A DNA stretch of 64,000 nt. It comes from Bifidobacterium choerinum (lineage in GTDB: Bacteria; Actinomycetota; Actinomycetes; Actinomycetales; Bifidobacteriaceae). Every line of letters begins with the position of its first letter. Position 1 is the stretch's first letter. The stretch covers positions 1 through 64,000 of the forward strand of contig NZ_JGYU01000012.1 in assembly GCF_000741135.1 (NCBI RefSeq), given 5' to 3'. Of the stretch, positions 38,454 to 47,714 are shown one piece after another. A model generated the notes under the pieces. The model was not told where the DNA came from. It did not search any database and saw only the letters and a list, made by a program, of their open reading frames with translations. A program made the position numbers and the translations under genes.

Positions 38454-40469
38454 ATGACAGAAGATACGAATATCGAGCAGAAGCTCGACGACCTGCAGCG
38501 TCAGGAGGGTCCGCTCCTCGAGGTCAAGGACCTGCAGGTCGACTTCACAACCGACGACGGCCGCGCCGTGCACGCGGTGCGCGATTCGTCGTTCAGCGTC
38601 TATCCGGGCCAGTGGGTCGCGATCGTCGGCGAATCCGGCTCCGGCAAGTCGACGTCGGCGATGGCCTGCCTCGGCCTGCTGCCGGGCACCGGCAAGGTCG
38701 TAGGCGGCTCGATCAAGCTCAACGGCACCGAGATCTCGCATTACACGCAGAAGCAGTTCGTCACCGTGCGCGGCTCGAAGATGGGCCTCGTGCCGCAGGA
38801 CCCGATGAGCAACCTCAACCCGGTGTGGCGCATCGGCACGCAGGTCAAGGAGGCGCTCGTCGCGAACAACATGGACGTCGCGCATGAGAAGCGCTCCGAA
38901 CTCGCGAAGGCGCTCGCCGACGCGGACATCGAGATCAAGAGCGAGGGCGACGAGACCTTCCTCGGCTCGAAGGAGCTGCCCGAGCTCATCGAGGCCGCCG
39001 AGCAGGCGCTCGTCAAGGTCGGCGTGACCGGCGACGCCCTCGAGAAGAAGATGGCGTACTTCCACTCCGAATGGGTCCCGGGCTCCGAGACCCGCTGGCG
39101 CGTCGCCGACGACCTGATCAAGGCCGGCGTCAAGGACGACGACGCCTGGTACATCGCGAAGAAGTACGTCCTCGGATCGACGATGAACGACCGCATCGCC
39201 GGCCTGCTCGACGAGGCGGGCCTGCCGGACGCGGCCGTGCGCGCACGCCAGTACCCGCACGAGTTCTCCGGCGGCATGCGCCAGCGCGCGCTCATCGCGA
39301 TCGGCCTGGCGTGCCGCCCCGAGCTGCTCATCGCCGACGAGCCGACCTCGGCGCTCGACGTGACCGTGCAGAAGAGGATCCTCGACCATCTGCAGGGGCT
39401 CACCGATTCACTCGGCACGGCGGTGCTGTTCATCACGCACGACCTCGGCCTCGCCGCCGAGCGCGCGCAGCACATCGTCGTCATGTACAAGGGACAGGTC
39501 GTCGAATCCGGCCCGTCGCTCGAGGTGCTCCAGCACCCGCAGCATCCGTACACGAAGCGTCTCGTCGCCGCCGCCCCGTCGCTCGCCTCTCAGCGCATCG
39601 TCTCCGTCGAGGAGCGCGGCGACGACGCGAGCGCGCTGATGGAGCACAAGGTCAACGAGGATTCGCTCGAGCACGCCGACGTCGTCATCGACGTCGAGCA
39701 TCTGACGAAGGAGTTCAAGCTCCCGCGCCGCAAGGAGATGTTCAAGGCCGTCGACGATGTCAGCTTCAAGGTCAAGCGAGGCACGACGCTCGCGATCGTC
39801 GGCGAGTCCGGCTCCGGCAAGTCGACGGTGGCGAACATGGTGCTCAAGCTGCTCAAGCCGACGAGCGGCACCGTCACCTACAACGGCCAGGACATCAGCC
39901 AGTTCAAGGGCAAGTCGCTGCTCGCCTTCCGCAGGCACGTGCAGCCGGTGTTCCAGAACCCCTACGGCTCGCTCGACCCGATGTACTCGATCTTCCGTTC
40001 GATCGAGGAGCCGCTGCGCATCCACGGCATCGGCGACAAGACGAGCCGTGCGGTGCGCGTGCGCGAGTTGCTCGACATGGTCGAGCTGCCCGAATCGGTC
40101 ATGCAGCGCTACCCGAACGAGCTGTCCGGCGGCCAGCGCCAGCGCATCGCGATCGCGCGCGCAATGGCGCTCAACCCGGACGTCATCGTCTGCGACGAGG
40201 CCGTGTCCGCGCTCGACGTGCTCGTGCAGGACCAGGTGCTCCATCTGCTCAACGACCTGCAGACGAAGAACGGGCTGAGCTACCTGTTTATCACGCACGA
40301 CCTGGCCGTCGTGCGCCAGATCGCCGACGACGTCGTCGTCATGCAGCACGGCAGGCTCGTCGAGCACGGCACGACCGACGAGGTCTTCCTGCACCCCAAG
40401 CAGCAGTATACGAAGGACCTGCTCGACGCGATCCCGGGCGGCAAGCTCGAACTCGGCCTCGACCTGTGA
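38454..40469 (+). CDS. oppDF: Fused OppD-OppF ATPase
   Basis: Two complete ABC ATPase domains in one 671-residue chain. Domain 1: Walker A GESGSGKST (59-67), Q-loop PQDP (about 114-117), signature FSGGMRQR (271-278), Walker B LLIADEPTSALDV, OppD-type tail HPQHPYTKRL. Domain 2 (from about 400): GESGSGKST, PVFQNPYGSLDP, LSGGQRQR, VIVCDEAVSALDV. Energises peptide import through OppBC. Domain 1 has about 95 extra residues between its Q-loop and signature, charged and helical, which ordinary OppD lacks. In domain 2 Walker B reads CDEAVS rather than CDEPTS. Confidence 0.93.
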   Translation: MTEDTNIEQKLDDLQRQEGPLLEVKDLQVDFTTDDGRAVHAVRDSSFSVYPGQWVAIVGESGSGKSTSAMACLGLLPGTGKVVGGSIKLNGTEISHYTQKQFVTVRGSKMGLVPQDPMSNLNPVWRIGTQVKEALVANNMDVAHEKRSELAKALADADIEIKSEGDETFLGSKELPELIEAAEQALVKVGVTGDALEKKMAYFHSEWVPGSETRWRVADDLIKAGVKDDDAWYIAKKYVLGSTMNDRIAGLLDEAGLPDAAVRARQYPHEFSGGMRQRALIAIGLACRPELLIADEPTSALDVTVQKRILDHLQGLTDSLGTAVLFITHDLGLAAERAQHIVVMYKGQVVESGPSLEVLQHPQHPYTKRLVAAAPSLASQRIVSVEERGDDASALMEHKVNEDSLEHADVVIDVEHLTKEFKLPRRKEMFKAVDDVSFKVKRGTTLAIVGESGSGKSTVANMVLKLLKPTSGTVTYNGQDISQFKGKSLLAFRRHVQPVFQNPYGSLDPMYSIFRSIEEPLRIHGIGDKTSRAVRVRELLDMVELPESVMQRYPNELSGGQRQRIAIARAMALNPDVIVCDEAVSALDVLVQDQVLHLLNDLQTKNGLSYLFITHDLAVVRQIADDVVVMQHGRLVEHGTTDEVFLHPKQQYTKDLLDAIPGGKLELGLDL

Positions 40470-40491
40470 GGTCCGACGCTCCGTCGTCATG

Positions 40492-40527
40492 AAGGCGGCG
40501 CGCACCTTTTCCGGGGCGCGCCGCCTT
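40492..40527 (+). terminator. Terminator of the opp operon
   Basis: AAGGCGGCGCGC and GCGCGCCGCCTT form a perfect 12-bp stem with a 12-nt loop, 22 bp after the stop. Confidence 0.83.
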
Positions 40528-40576
40528 CGCATATGCGCGCGCCGTGAAGCCGCTGGCGTCCGGGCAGGCACGCGGG

Positions 40577-40582
40577 TAGGCT
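40577..40582 (+). promoter_or_regulatory. -10 element of the exonuclease III gene
   Basis: TAGGCT begins 14 nt before ATG 40591 with no ribosome-binding site between, suggesting a leaderless transcript. Confidence 0.45.
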
Positions 40583-40590
40583 CGTGAGCC

Positions 40591-41451
40591 ATGACGATGA
40601 CGATTACGACCTCGAACCTCAACGGCATCCGCGCCGCGAAACGCAAAGGCATGGAGAAGTGGCTCCTTCGGCACACGCCCGACGTGTGGTGCATGCAGGA
40701 GACGCGCGCCCCGCAGGACGTCCTCGACGAGATCTTCCAGGAGATCGGCGCCGACTACGTCGAGGCGGGGAAGGTGGGCAGTCCCGGCGACGTCCACGCG
40801 ATCGACGACGTGTGCCGGATTAAGGGACGCGCCGGCGTCGGCCTCGTCAGCGTGCTGCCGATCGGCGACCCGCGCATCGGGCTGCCCGGACTCGACGAGG
40901 ACGTCGACACCGGACGCTGGATCGAGACGGACGTGCACACCGCGCAGGGCTACACGGTGACCGTCGCATGCGTGTACGTGCACGCTGGCGGCGACGGCGA
41001 CGACATCAAGGAAGTGCAGAAGTACCGCTTCCTCGACGCGATGACGGCGCGCATGGAGCAGCTGCGCGAGGAGGCCGCGCGCGGCGGCAGGCAGGCGGTC
41101 GTCTGCGGCGACTTCAACATCGCGCACCGGCCGATCGACCTGAAGAACGCGAAGGCGAACGAGACGACGCACGGCTTCCTGCCCGCCGAACGCGCGTACA
41201 TCGACAAATGGCTCGACGAGATGGAGTACGTCGACGTCATGCGCGACCTCGCCGGCGACATCCAGGGGCCGTACACGTGGTGGAGCCAGCGCGGGCGCGC
41301 CTTCGACAACGATGCCGGCTGGCGCCTCGACTACCAGTTCGCGACGCCGGAGCTCGCGCAGACGGCCCGCGGATTCGTCGTCGACCGCGCCGAGGAATGG
41401 TACAAGCGCTGGTCCGACCATGCGCCGCTGAGCATCACCTACGACGTGTGA
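40591..41451 (+). CDS. xthA: Exodeoxyribonuclease III (AP endonuclease)
   Basis: Base-excision-repair nuclease of the Exo-Endo-Phos fold. Catalytic motifs: TSNLNGIRAA (Asn), WCMQETRAP (metal-binding Glu), CVYVHAGG, VCGDFNIAHRPIDL (Asp and Asn), GPYTWWSQRGRAFDNDAGWR (then LDY), and C-terminal WSDHAPL with the catalytic Asp-His. 286 residues, normal length. Confidence 0.93.
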   Translation: MTMTITTSNLNGIRAAKRKGMEKWLLRHTPDVWCMQETRAPQDVLDEIFQEIGADYVEAGKVGSPGDVHAIDDVCRIKGRAGVGLVSVLPIGDPRIGLPGLDEDVDTGRWIETDVHTAQGYTVTVACVYVHAGGDGDDIKEVQKYRFLDAMTARMEQLREEAARGGRQAVVCGDFNIAHRPIDLKNAKANETTHGFLPAERAYIDKWLDEMEYVDVMRDLAGDIQGPYTWWSQRGRAFDNDAGWRLDYQFATPELAQTARGFVVDRAEEWYKRWSDHAPLSITYDV

Positions 41452-41633
41452 GCGGCGCCGGAGCGTACGGCCGCGGACGGCTTATGGAAAGGTCGTGACG
41501 GAACACGGCGCTCTCCGGCGCGTTCCACCACGCCCGTGCTAGGCTAGTGGCGGTAAATCATGGGCGTGCCGCGTCTTGGGCGAGGACGTCGACGGCATAG
41601 GCACGCGCACAGCAGACAGGAGACGAGGCACAG

Positions 41634-42620
41634 ATGGGACTGTTCGGATTCGGCAGGAAGAAGAAGGAGAGGGAAGCGGCGAAGGAACGCGAGGAACGTC
41701 TCGCGCAGGCCGTCGCCTCCCAGACCGAGGACGTCGCGAAGGAGGACGCCGACGATATCGACGTCACCGCCGCCGAGCAGCCTGGCCATGACCGCGAGGT
41801 CGCCGACGAGGAGCGCGCCGCCGAGGCGAAGGCCGTGCGCGACGACGAGTCCGAGGGCCTGCCGGAGGCCGCCGACGCCGAGGACGGCGACGAGGCGCTC
41901 GCGGTGCCGACCGAGGCGGTCATGGACTATCAGGGCCGCGGCGAGCAGTTCGGCCCGTGGGACATCAGCGAGGACAACGGCCCCGACTACGACGAATACC
42001 TGTCGCTTGGCTCCTTCTACATCCCGTTCGTGCAGGGCATCCAGCTGCGCCTCAAGGCGAGCAAGGCGGACAACACATTGCTCGGCGCGACGGTGACGAT
42101 CGGACGCTCGAGCCTCGAGCTCGAGGCCTTCGCGGCGCCCAAGACGATGGGACTGTGGGACGACGTGCGCGACGACCTCGTCGCCGCGAACCCGGCAGCC
42201 AAGGTGGAGCCCGGCATCTTCGGCGCCGAAGTGCGCCTGCCGATCCAGCTGCCGAACGGCAAGAAGCACATCACGCGCATCATCGGCGTCGACGGCCCGC
42301 GCTGGATGCTGCGCGGCATCTTCTCCGGCCCCGCCGCCGACGATCCGGACAGCCCGGAGGCGAAGGTGCTCGACCGCTTCTTCTCGTACATCGTCGTCGA
42401 CCGCGGCGAGGAGCCGCTTGCGCCGCGCGACCTGATCCCGATGGCGCAGCCGCTCACGCCGGGCGAACGCCGCGCGATGGCCGAGGCCGCCGACGGGGAC
42501 GATACGGACGACGCGCCCGCCACGATCGACGGCAAGCCGACCGGCCCGATGAACTCCGACCACGAGGTGGAGCAGAAGACGACGCTCTCGCGCGGGCCGA
42601 TGTTCTCCGAACTGCGCTGA
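41634..42620 (+). CDS. DUF3710 domain protein
   Basis: 328 residues. A basic, coiled-coil-like N-terminus (GFGRKKKEREAAKEREERL) and a long acidic Asp/Glu linker (about 30-90) lead into the DUF3710 core (RGEQFGPWDISED, LGSFYIPFVQGIQLRLKASK and GVDGPRWMLRGIFSGPA). In actinobacteria this family stands next to DUF3159 genes and often near dut and cell-envelope genes; its function is unknown. Followed directly by the DUF3159 gene (1 nt gap). Confidence 0.87.
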   Translation: MGLFGFGRKKKEREAAKEREERLAQAVASQTEDVAKEDADDIDVTAAEQPGHDREVADEERAAEAKAVRDDESEGLPEAADAEDGDEALAVPTEAVMDYQGRGEQFGPWDISEDNGPDYDEYLSLGSFYIPFVQGIQLRLKASKADNTLLGATVTIGRSSLELEAFAAPKTMGLWDDVRDDLVAANPAAKVEPGIFGAEVRLPIQLPNGKKHITRIIGVDGPRWMLRGIFSGPAADDPDSPEAKVLDRFFSYIVVDRGEEPLAPRDLIPMAQPLTPGERRAMAEAADGDDTDDAPATIDGKPTGPMNSDHEVEQKTTLSRGPMFSELR

Positions 42621-42621
42621 G

Positions 42622-43428
42622 ATGATGACGCAGCCACGCCAACGCACCGGGCTCGGTGCGCTCGCATCCTCCGACGGCGACGACTTCTCGGTCATCCAGG
42701 CGATCGGCGGCCCGCGCGGCGTCGTCGAATCGATGCTGCCGGGCGTCGTCTTCGTCGTCATGTTCATCGTCACGAGCGACCTCAAACTTACCGTCATCGT
42801 CTCCGCGGCGCTCGCGGCGGCGCAGGTCGTCGTGCGCTTGTGCCAGCGGCAGTCGGTCATGGGTGCGCTTTCGGGGCTCGTCGCCGTCGCGATCTGCCTG
42901 ATATGGGCATGGAAGAGCGGCGAGGCGCGCAACTACTACATGTACGGCTTCATCACGAACGCCGCGTACATCGTCGTGCTGCTCGTCTCGCTGCTCGTTA
43001 AGGTGCCGGGCCTCGGCTTCCTGATCGAGTTCATCCGTTCGCTGCCGACCGAGCGTTTCCGCGCATGGCTCGACAGCTGGCGCTCCGACCGTGCGCTGAT
43101 GCGCGCCTATACGATGATCACCTGGCTGTGGATAGGCGTGTTCGCGCTGCGTCTGGTCGTGCAGGTGCCGCTGTATCTGACCGACCGCGTCGGCTGGCTC
43201 GGCACGGCGCGGCTGCTGATGGGTATTCCGTTCTGGGCGCTCGCGATCTGGGTGTCCTATCTGATCGTGGCCGATCCGATGCACCGGCACAAGCAGCTCG
43301 AGCTCGCACGCGCCGAGCAGGAGGGTGAACGGGAGGCCGAGGCGCGCGACGGCGATACGAATGACGGTCATGCGAACGATGGCGATACGCAGGGCGGCCG
43401 GACGGACGATCATGGGACGGGGGCCTGA
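42622..43428 (+). CDS. DUF3159 membrane protein
   Basis: 268 residues, five to six predicted helices. DUF3159 signatures: DDFSVIQAIGGPRGVVESML, then PGVVFVVMFIVT, YMYGFITNAAYIVVLLVSLL, RAYTMITWLWIGVFALRLVV and PFWALAIWVSYLIV. The C-terminus is a hydrophilic tail with DGDTNDGHANDGDTQ-like repeats. Second gene of a three-gene unit. Biochemical role unknown. Confidence 0.87.
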   Translation: MMTQPRQRTGLGALASSDGDDFSVIQAIGGPRGVVESMLPGVVFVVMFIVTSDLKLTVIVSAALAAAQVVVRLCQRQSVMGALSGLVAVAICLIWAWKSGEARNYYMYGFITNAAYIVVLLVSLLVKVPGLGFLIEFIRSLPTERFRAWLDSWRSDRALMRAYTMITWLWIGVFALRLVVQVPLYLTDRVGWLGTARLLMGIPFWALAIWVSYLIVADPMHRHKQLELARAEQEGEREAEARDGDTNDGHANDGDTQGGRTDDHGTGA

Positions 43429-43429
43429 C

Positions 43430-44023
43430 ATGGGCAACGGCATCATCCTCAAGGTGGCGGTGGGCGTGTGCTGTGCGCTCGCCGTCTTCGCGCTCGCCTC
43501 ATGCGCGCCGAAGAACGCCGCCGTCGGCGACACCGGATCGTCGAGCACCGACGCCCCGGCGCATGTCGATTCGCCGGGCGAGACGCAGACCGTCGCGATC
43601 GTCGGCTCCGCGAACGGCGCGGACGGCCTCGTCGAGGAGGCGTTGGACGCCGACGGCTACAAGGTCGTCCTCACGCCGGTGACGGACGCGGACAGCATGA
43701 CTGATACAGATGCTGCGACGGCCGCGCGCATCCAGGCGGTGCGCGACGCCGTCGGACGCAACGTGAGCCTGATCGTCATCGGCGAAGCGGACATGGCGCA
43801 TCAGACCAAGCAGTGGCGTGAGGTGCTGCAGGCGGCGCGCAGCGCCGGCATCCCGGTCGTGCTGCTCAATCCGGTCGAGGCGCCGGACGACGCGACGCTG
43901 TTCGCCGCGACGTTCATCGTCAACGACCGCATGATGGATGCGACGCCGGTCGGCGAGGCGGCGCGCCGGGTCATCGAGGACGAGCCGCACGAGCGCGACA
44001 TCGTCGTCACGACGCTGCACTGA
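43430..44023 (+). CDS. Putative lipoprotein, periplasmic-binding-like
   Basis: 197 residues. Signal peptide with lipobox ALASC (cysteine about residue 25), then a Ser/Asp linker and one alpha/beta domain (TVAIVGSANGADGLVEEAL, SLIVIGEADMAHQT, GIPVVLLNPV). This resembles one lobe of a sugar-binding or type I periplasmic-binding fold. It overlaps neither neighbour but starts 2 nt after the DUF3159 stop, so it is co-transcribed. I do not recognise a specific function. Confidence 0.7.
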   Translation: MGNGIILKVAVGVCCALAVFALASCAPKNAAVGDTGSSSTDAPAHVDSPGETQTVAIVGSANGADGLVEEALDADGYKVVLTPVTDADSMTDTDAATAARIQAVRDAVGRNVSLIVIGEADMAHQTKQWREVLQAARSAGIPVVLLNPVEAPDDATLFAATFIVNDRMMDATPVGEAARRVIEDEPHERDIVVTTLH

Positions 44024-44104
44024 GCGCGTCGGCATCACCACACGAACGCAGATACGAACGCAAGCAACGCGCGCCGTGCGCACGGCCGCGGGACAGGAGA
44101 GGGC

Positions 44105-45424
44105 ATGGAAGCCACGGTGGACATCGAACGGTACGCGGATCAGGGACGATGCGTCGCGCACATCGACGGGCGCGTCGTCTTCGTGCGCTTCGCACTGCCC
44201 GGCGAACGCGTGAGGATCGCGCTCGACGAGCCGGCCGACCGCAAGGACCGTTTCTGGACCGGCGAGGTCGTCGAGGTGCTCGAGGCGAGCCCCGACCGCG
44301 TCGAGCCGGCATGGCCGCTCGCCGGACCGCTTGCGATGGGCGGCGGCGTCGGCGGCGCCGACCTCATCCACGTCTCGCTCGAAGGACAGGAACGCTGGAA
44401 GGAAGCCGCGGTCAAGGACGTCATGGCACGCCTCGGACACGTCGAACTCGACGAGGTGCCCGTCTACGCGATGCCCGGCGACGAGGAGGCGGGCGGCCTC
44501 AACTGGCGCACGCGCATCGAGATGATCACCGACGACGAGGGCAGGCCGTCGATGCACCGGCGCGGCAGCCATCTGCGCGTGCCGATCGATACGATGCCGC
44601 TCGCGACGCGCGCCGTGCTCGAGGCGGCCGCGATGAACGACGTCTGGGACGGTGCGCTGCCGGCGAACGCGCAGCTGCGCGTCGCCGTGCCCGAACCGCG
44701 CGTCGACGCCGCCGACGTCGCGACGCCCGAGGCGCTGCGCCGCGCGATCGGCGACAACTACGCCGTCATCGTCGACGGCAAGGTGCGCCACGGCAGCCGC
44801 AACCTCACCGAACGCATCACCGTCGACGGCCGCGAGTTCACGTACACGGTCGACGCCGCCGGCTTCTGGCAGATGCACCGCGAGGCGTCGCAGGTGCTGC
44901 CGCAGTACGTTGTCGACCAGATCCGCGAGGCGATGGACGGCCGCGCGCCGCGCAACGGGCGCAACCTCGTCATCTGGGACCTGTATTCGGGCTCCGGCTT
45001 GTTCACGTTGCCGCTCGCGACGCTGATCGACGACCATGCGAAGCTCGTCAGCGTCGAAGGCGCGAAGACGGCCGTCGCGAACGCCCGCAGGAACCTCAAG
45101 AGCGCGGGCATCCACACGGTGCAGGCGTTGTGCGGCGACGTGCTCAAGACGCTCGAGAAAGACATCGATCCGCAGCGCGCGCACCCCGACATCGTCGTCC
45201 TCGACCCGCCGCGCGCGGGCGCGAAGGCGAAGGTGTGCACGAAGATCGCGAACTCCGGCGCGCCGATCGTCGTGTACATCGCGTGCGACCCGGCGTCGCT
45301 CGCGCGTGACACGGCGACGCTCACCCAGCATGGATATGCGCTCCATTCGATCGCCGCGTTCGACATCTACCCGATGACGCACCATGTTGAGACGGTAGCA
45401 TTGATGTCAAGAGTCAGAGGCTAA
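44105..45424 (+). CDS. TrmA/RumA-type RNA methyltransferase
   Basis: Class I SAM-dependent RNA methyltransferase, m5U family. The N-terminal TRAM-like barrel (residues 1-60) has HIDGRVVFVRFALPGERV. The catalytic domain has FWQMHREASQVLPQYV, WDLYSGSGLFTLPLA, VSVEGAKTAVANARRNL, VVLDPPRAGAK and the catalytic cysteine in YIACDPASLARD. Cysteines of the iron-sulfur type used by RlmD are not seen in the N-terminal half. 439 residues. Last host gene before the island; its stop is about 100 bp before the transposon remnant. Confidence 0.88.
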   Translation: MEATVDIERYADQGRCVAHIDGRVVFVRFALPGERVRIALDEPADRKDRFWTGEVVEVLEASPDRVEPAWPLAGPLAMGGGVGGADLIHVSLEGQERWKEAAVKDVMARLGHVELDEVPVYAMPGDEEAGGLNWRTRIEMITDDEGRPSMHRRGSHLRVPIDTMPLATRAVLEAAAMNDVWDGALPANAQLRVAVPEPRVDAADVATPEALRRAIGDNYAVIVDGKVRHGSRNLTERITVDGREFTYTVDAAGFWQMHREASQVLPQYVVDQIREAMDGRAPRNGRNLVIWDLYSGSGLFTLPLATLIDDHAKLVSVEGAKTAVANARRNLKSAGIHTVQALCGDVLKTLEKDIDPQRAHPDIVVLDPPRAGAKAKVCTKIANSGAPIVVYIACDPASLARDTATLTQHGYALHSIAAFDIYPMTHHVETVALMSRVRG

Positions 45425-45525
45425 GGGGTGAGAAAAGCCTTATTTTAAGCCATTCCTGCACACCTGACCTTTTTGCAAAAGGATGGTCCAACTAAGAAAA
45501 AACTCTCTGGGGGAACTTATCGAAC

Positions 45526-46608
45526 TGAGGTGGTGCCGATTTTTTGGACTCTTTGGTGGGAAAGGAGTCCACTGATGGTGAAGTACACGAGGGAGCAGAG
45601 GCTTCGTGCGGTGAGGTTGTATGAGCAGTACGATCGCAGCGCGGCGTCGGTGATCAACGAGCTGGGGTGTCCGTCCCGGCAGATGCTGGTGCGCTGGCAT
45701 CGGGCATGGGTCGAGGCCGGCCGCGACGACGGCGGCTCGCTTGGCGACGGGCGCGGGGAACGCTACACGCCCGGGCAGAAACGCGCGGCGGTCGATCATT
45801 ACCTGCGGCACGGGAGGTGCGCGGCGCGCACGATCCGCGCGCTGGGCTATCCGTGCAAGGCGCTGTTGGCGCGCTGGGTCGACGAGCTGGAGCCGGGCCA
45901 ACGCCGGATCAGTCGGGCTCCCGTGGATGCGGGGACGCGTCGCAAGGCGGTGGTCGAATATGCCTCGGGCTCCAGGACGAGTCGGCAGATCGGCGAGGAG
46001 CTGGGGGTCAGTGCCGATGTCGTGCGAAACTGGAAGCACAAGATGCTTGCGGGCGACGACAAGGAGCGTGCGATGGGCGACGACGCGGACAAGGGCGGAA
46101 CGCCGAAGTCCCGCGAGGACCGGCACCGCGATGACGGTGGCAGATCCCTTGAGGGCATGCGGCGGGAACGCGACGAGATACGTTCGCAGCTGACGCGGAT
46201 GCGCGCCGAGCGCGACGAGCTGGAGATCGAGCTGGAGATCATCCGCTACACGAAGGAGCTGTTGGGAAAAGGGCGGGGTGCAGACCCCGACAACCTGACC
46301 AACGCCGGGAGGACCCGTCTGGTATTGCATCTGGCCGACAGGTTCGCCATGAAGCCACGCGACCTGCTGGGAAGGTGCGGCCTGTCGCGCAGCACATTCT
46401 ACGACAACGGGAAGCGTCTGGGCCGGCCCGAGCGGGACGAGTGGCTGCTCGATCCCGTCCGGCGGGCGTTCGAGCAAAGCCGGGAACGATACGGATACCG
46501 GCGTATATGGCGCATGCTGCGCGACCGGGGCATACGCGTGTGCGCCCGGCGCGTCATGAAGCTCATGACCCGGCACGGCATCGCCCATTACCATGTTAAG
46601 TAGATTCC
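45526..46608 (+). mobile_element. Truncated IS3-family element
   Basis: The left end is suggested by TGAGGTGGTGCCGATTTTTT just before the transposase. The element lacks its catalytic rve domain and right end; it stops at the 26-bp inverted repeat at 46583-46640. Boundaries are approximate. Confidence 0.65.
45575..46603 (+). pseudogene. IS3/IS150-type transposase, OrfA joined to the start of OrfB, DDE domain lost
   Basis: Residues 1-230 are an OrfA with repeated helix-turn-helix units (YTREQRLRAVRLYEQYDRSA, YTPGQKRAAVDHYLRHG, GTRRKAVVEYASG) and a leucine-zipper-like end (RAERDELEIELEIIRYTKEL). They read on in one frame into an OrfB-type start (NLTNAGRTRLVLHLADRFAM, ERYGYRRIWRMLRDRGIRV). The frame ends at AHYHVK inside the inverted repeat, so the integrase (DDE) core is missing. 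It cannot be an active transposase. ATG 45575 has AAAGGAG about 9 nt upstream. Confidence 0.8.
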
Positions 46609-46640
46609 AACTGAGGAATCTACTTAACATGGTAATGGGC
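46583..46640. repeat. Perfect 26-bp inverted repeat at the transposase break
   Basis: The left arm 46583-46608 begins GCCCATTACCATGTTAAG. The right arm 46615-46640 is its exact complement, and the 6-nt loop is AACTGA. The left arm is coding sequence of the truncated transposase, so the right arm is an inverted copy of the broken end. Confidence 0.95.
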
Positions 46641-46648
46641 AGGCATAA

Positions 46649-47714
46649 ATGCAGAAAATTGACAAAACAGACACGCTCAAAACAATTCTGAGTGGTCGCA
46701 AGTACATCGTCGATTATTTCCAGCGGGAATACCGGTGGGGCAGAAGCAGATCGAGCAGATGCTCGCCGACTTCCAGGGCACATTTGAGGAATTTTATGAT
46801 CCGGATAATCATGATACGCCGGAAGAAGTCATGAACTATGGCTTTTACTATATGGGATGCATCATCTGTACTGGCGGTTCCGTAAAGAAAATCATCGATG
46901 GCCAGCGGCGTCTGACCTCGCTAACACTTCTCATCATCTATCTGAACAACCTGCAAAAAGAAACTGTCAAGGACGAGGATCTCCTTGTCCCGCTGGATGA
47001 CATGATCTATTCAAATGGATGACATGATCTATTCAAAGGCTTTCAGTAAGAAGAGCTTCAATATCGATGTGGCTGACCGCGGAACCTGCATGCAGGCTCT
47101 ATTGCGAAAAGATGAAACCTATGTGCTAGTGAATGAGAGCTCACAGAATATGCTTGACCGGTATTAGGACATAGAGGACATCTTCCCTGACGAGTTGAAG
47201 GGAGAAGCGCTTCCTTACTTTATTAACTGGCTGATAGAGAAGGTCCTCCTTCTGGAGGTCGACACACCGTCTGACGACGAAGCACACACGATTTTCCTGA
47301 CAATGAATGACCGAGGCCTGAGTCTGAACAGCGCCGAGATAATGAAGGCTTGCATCATCCGGCAGGTTGCAGAAGCTGACCGCATTGAGGTGAATCGGAA
47401 GTGGCAGGACAACATCAACCGTATCAAGAACGCCTCTTCTTACGATACGAGCGGCATGGTGAATACGCAGGACGTTGAATTCATCTCTATCTGGCTTCGC
47501 GCAAAATATGCCAATTCCATGCAAGACACCAAGCGCGGTGCTAAAGATGAGGATTACGAACTTCTCGGCGACAAGTTCCATACCTGGGTAGTCAACAACG
47601 CCCGGACGGCGATGGGCCTTGTAAAGTCGAAGGACTACAAGGAATTTGTTCTCATTGAAATGACACGTGTCACTGATGTCTATCTTCTGATGAAAGGCTA
47701 TGGCAGCAAGCTGA
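46649..47714 (+). pseudogene. DUF262 (GmrSD-type) gene, 5' part, decayed
   Basis: N-terminal DUF262 signature: KTILSGRKYIVDYFQREYRW, then after a frameshift near 46735 QKQIEQMLADF, YYMGCIICTGG and IDGQRRLTSLTLLIIYLNNL. A 22-bp tandem duplication (46993-47036, unit TGGATGACATGATCTATTCA plus AA) shifts the frame again. A TAG at 47165-47167 then interrupts RY-DIEDIFPDELKG. The last open stretch keeps TIFLTMNDRGLSLNSAEIMK, typical of the family, and runs to about 47712, where unrelated cassette sequence begins. DUF262 proteins are often nucleotide-dependent restriction or phage-defence nucleases. This copy is dead. Confidence 0.8.

Noticed and set aside
45440..46783. 447-codon minus-strand frame over the transposase
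   Set aside because: Shadow of the IS3 transposase; Pro/Leu/His-rich with no recognisable fold.
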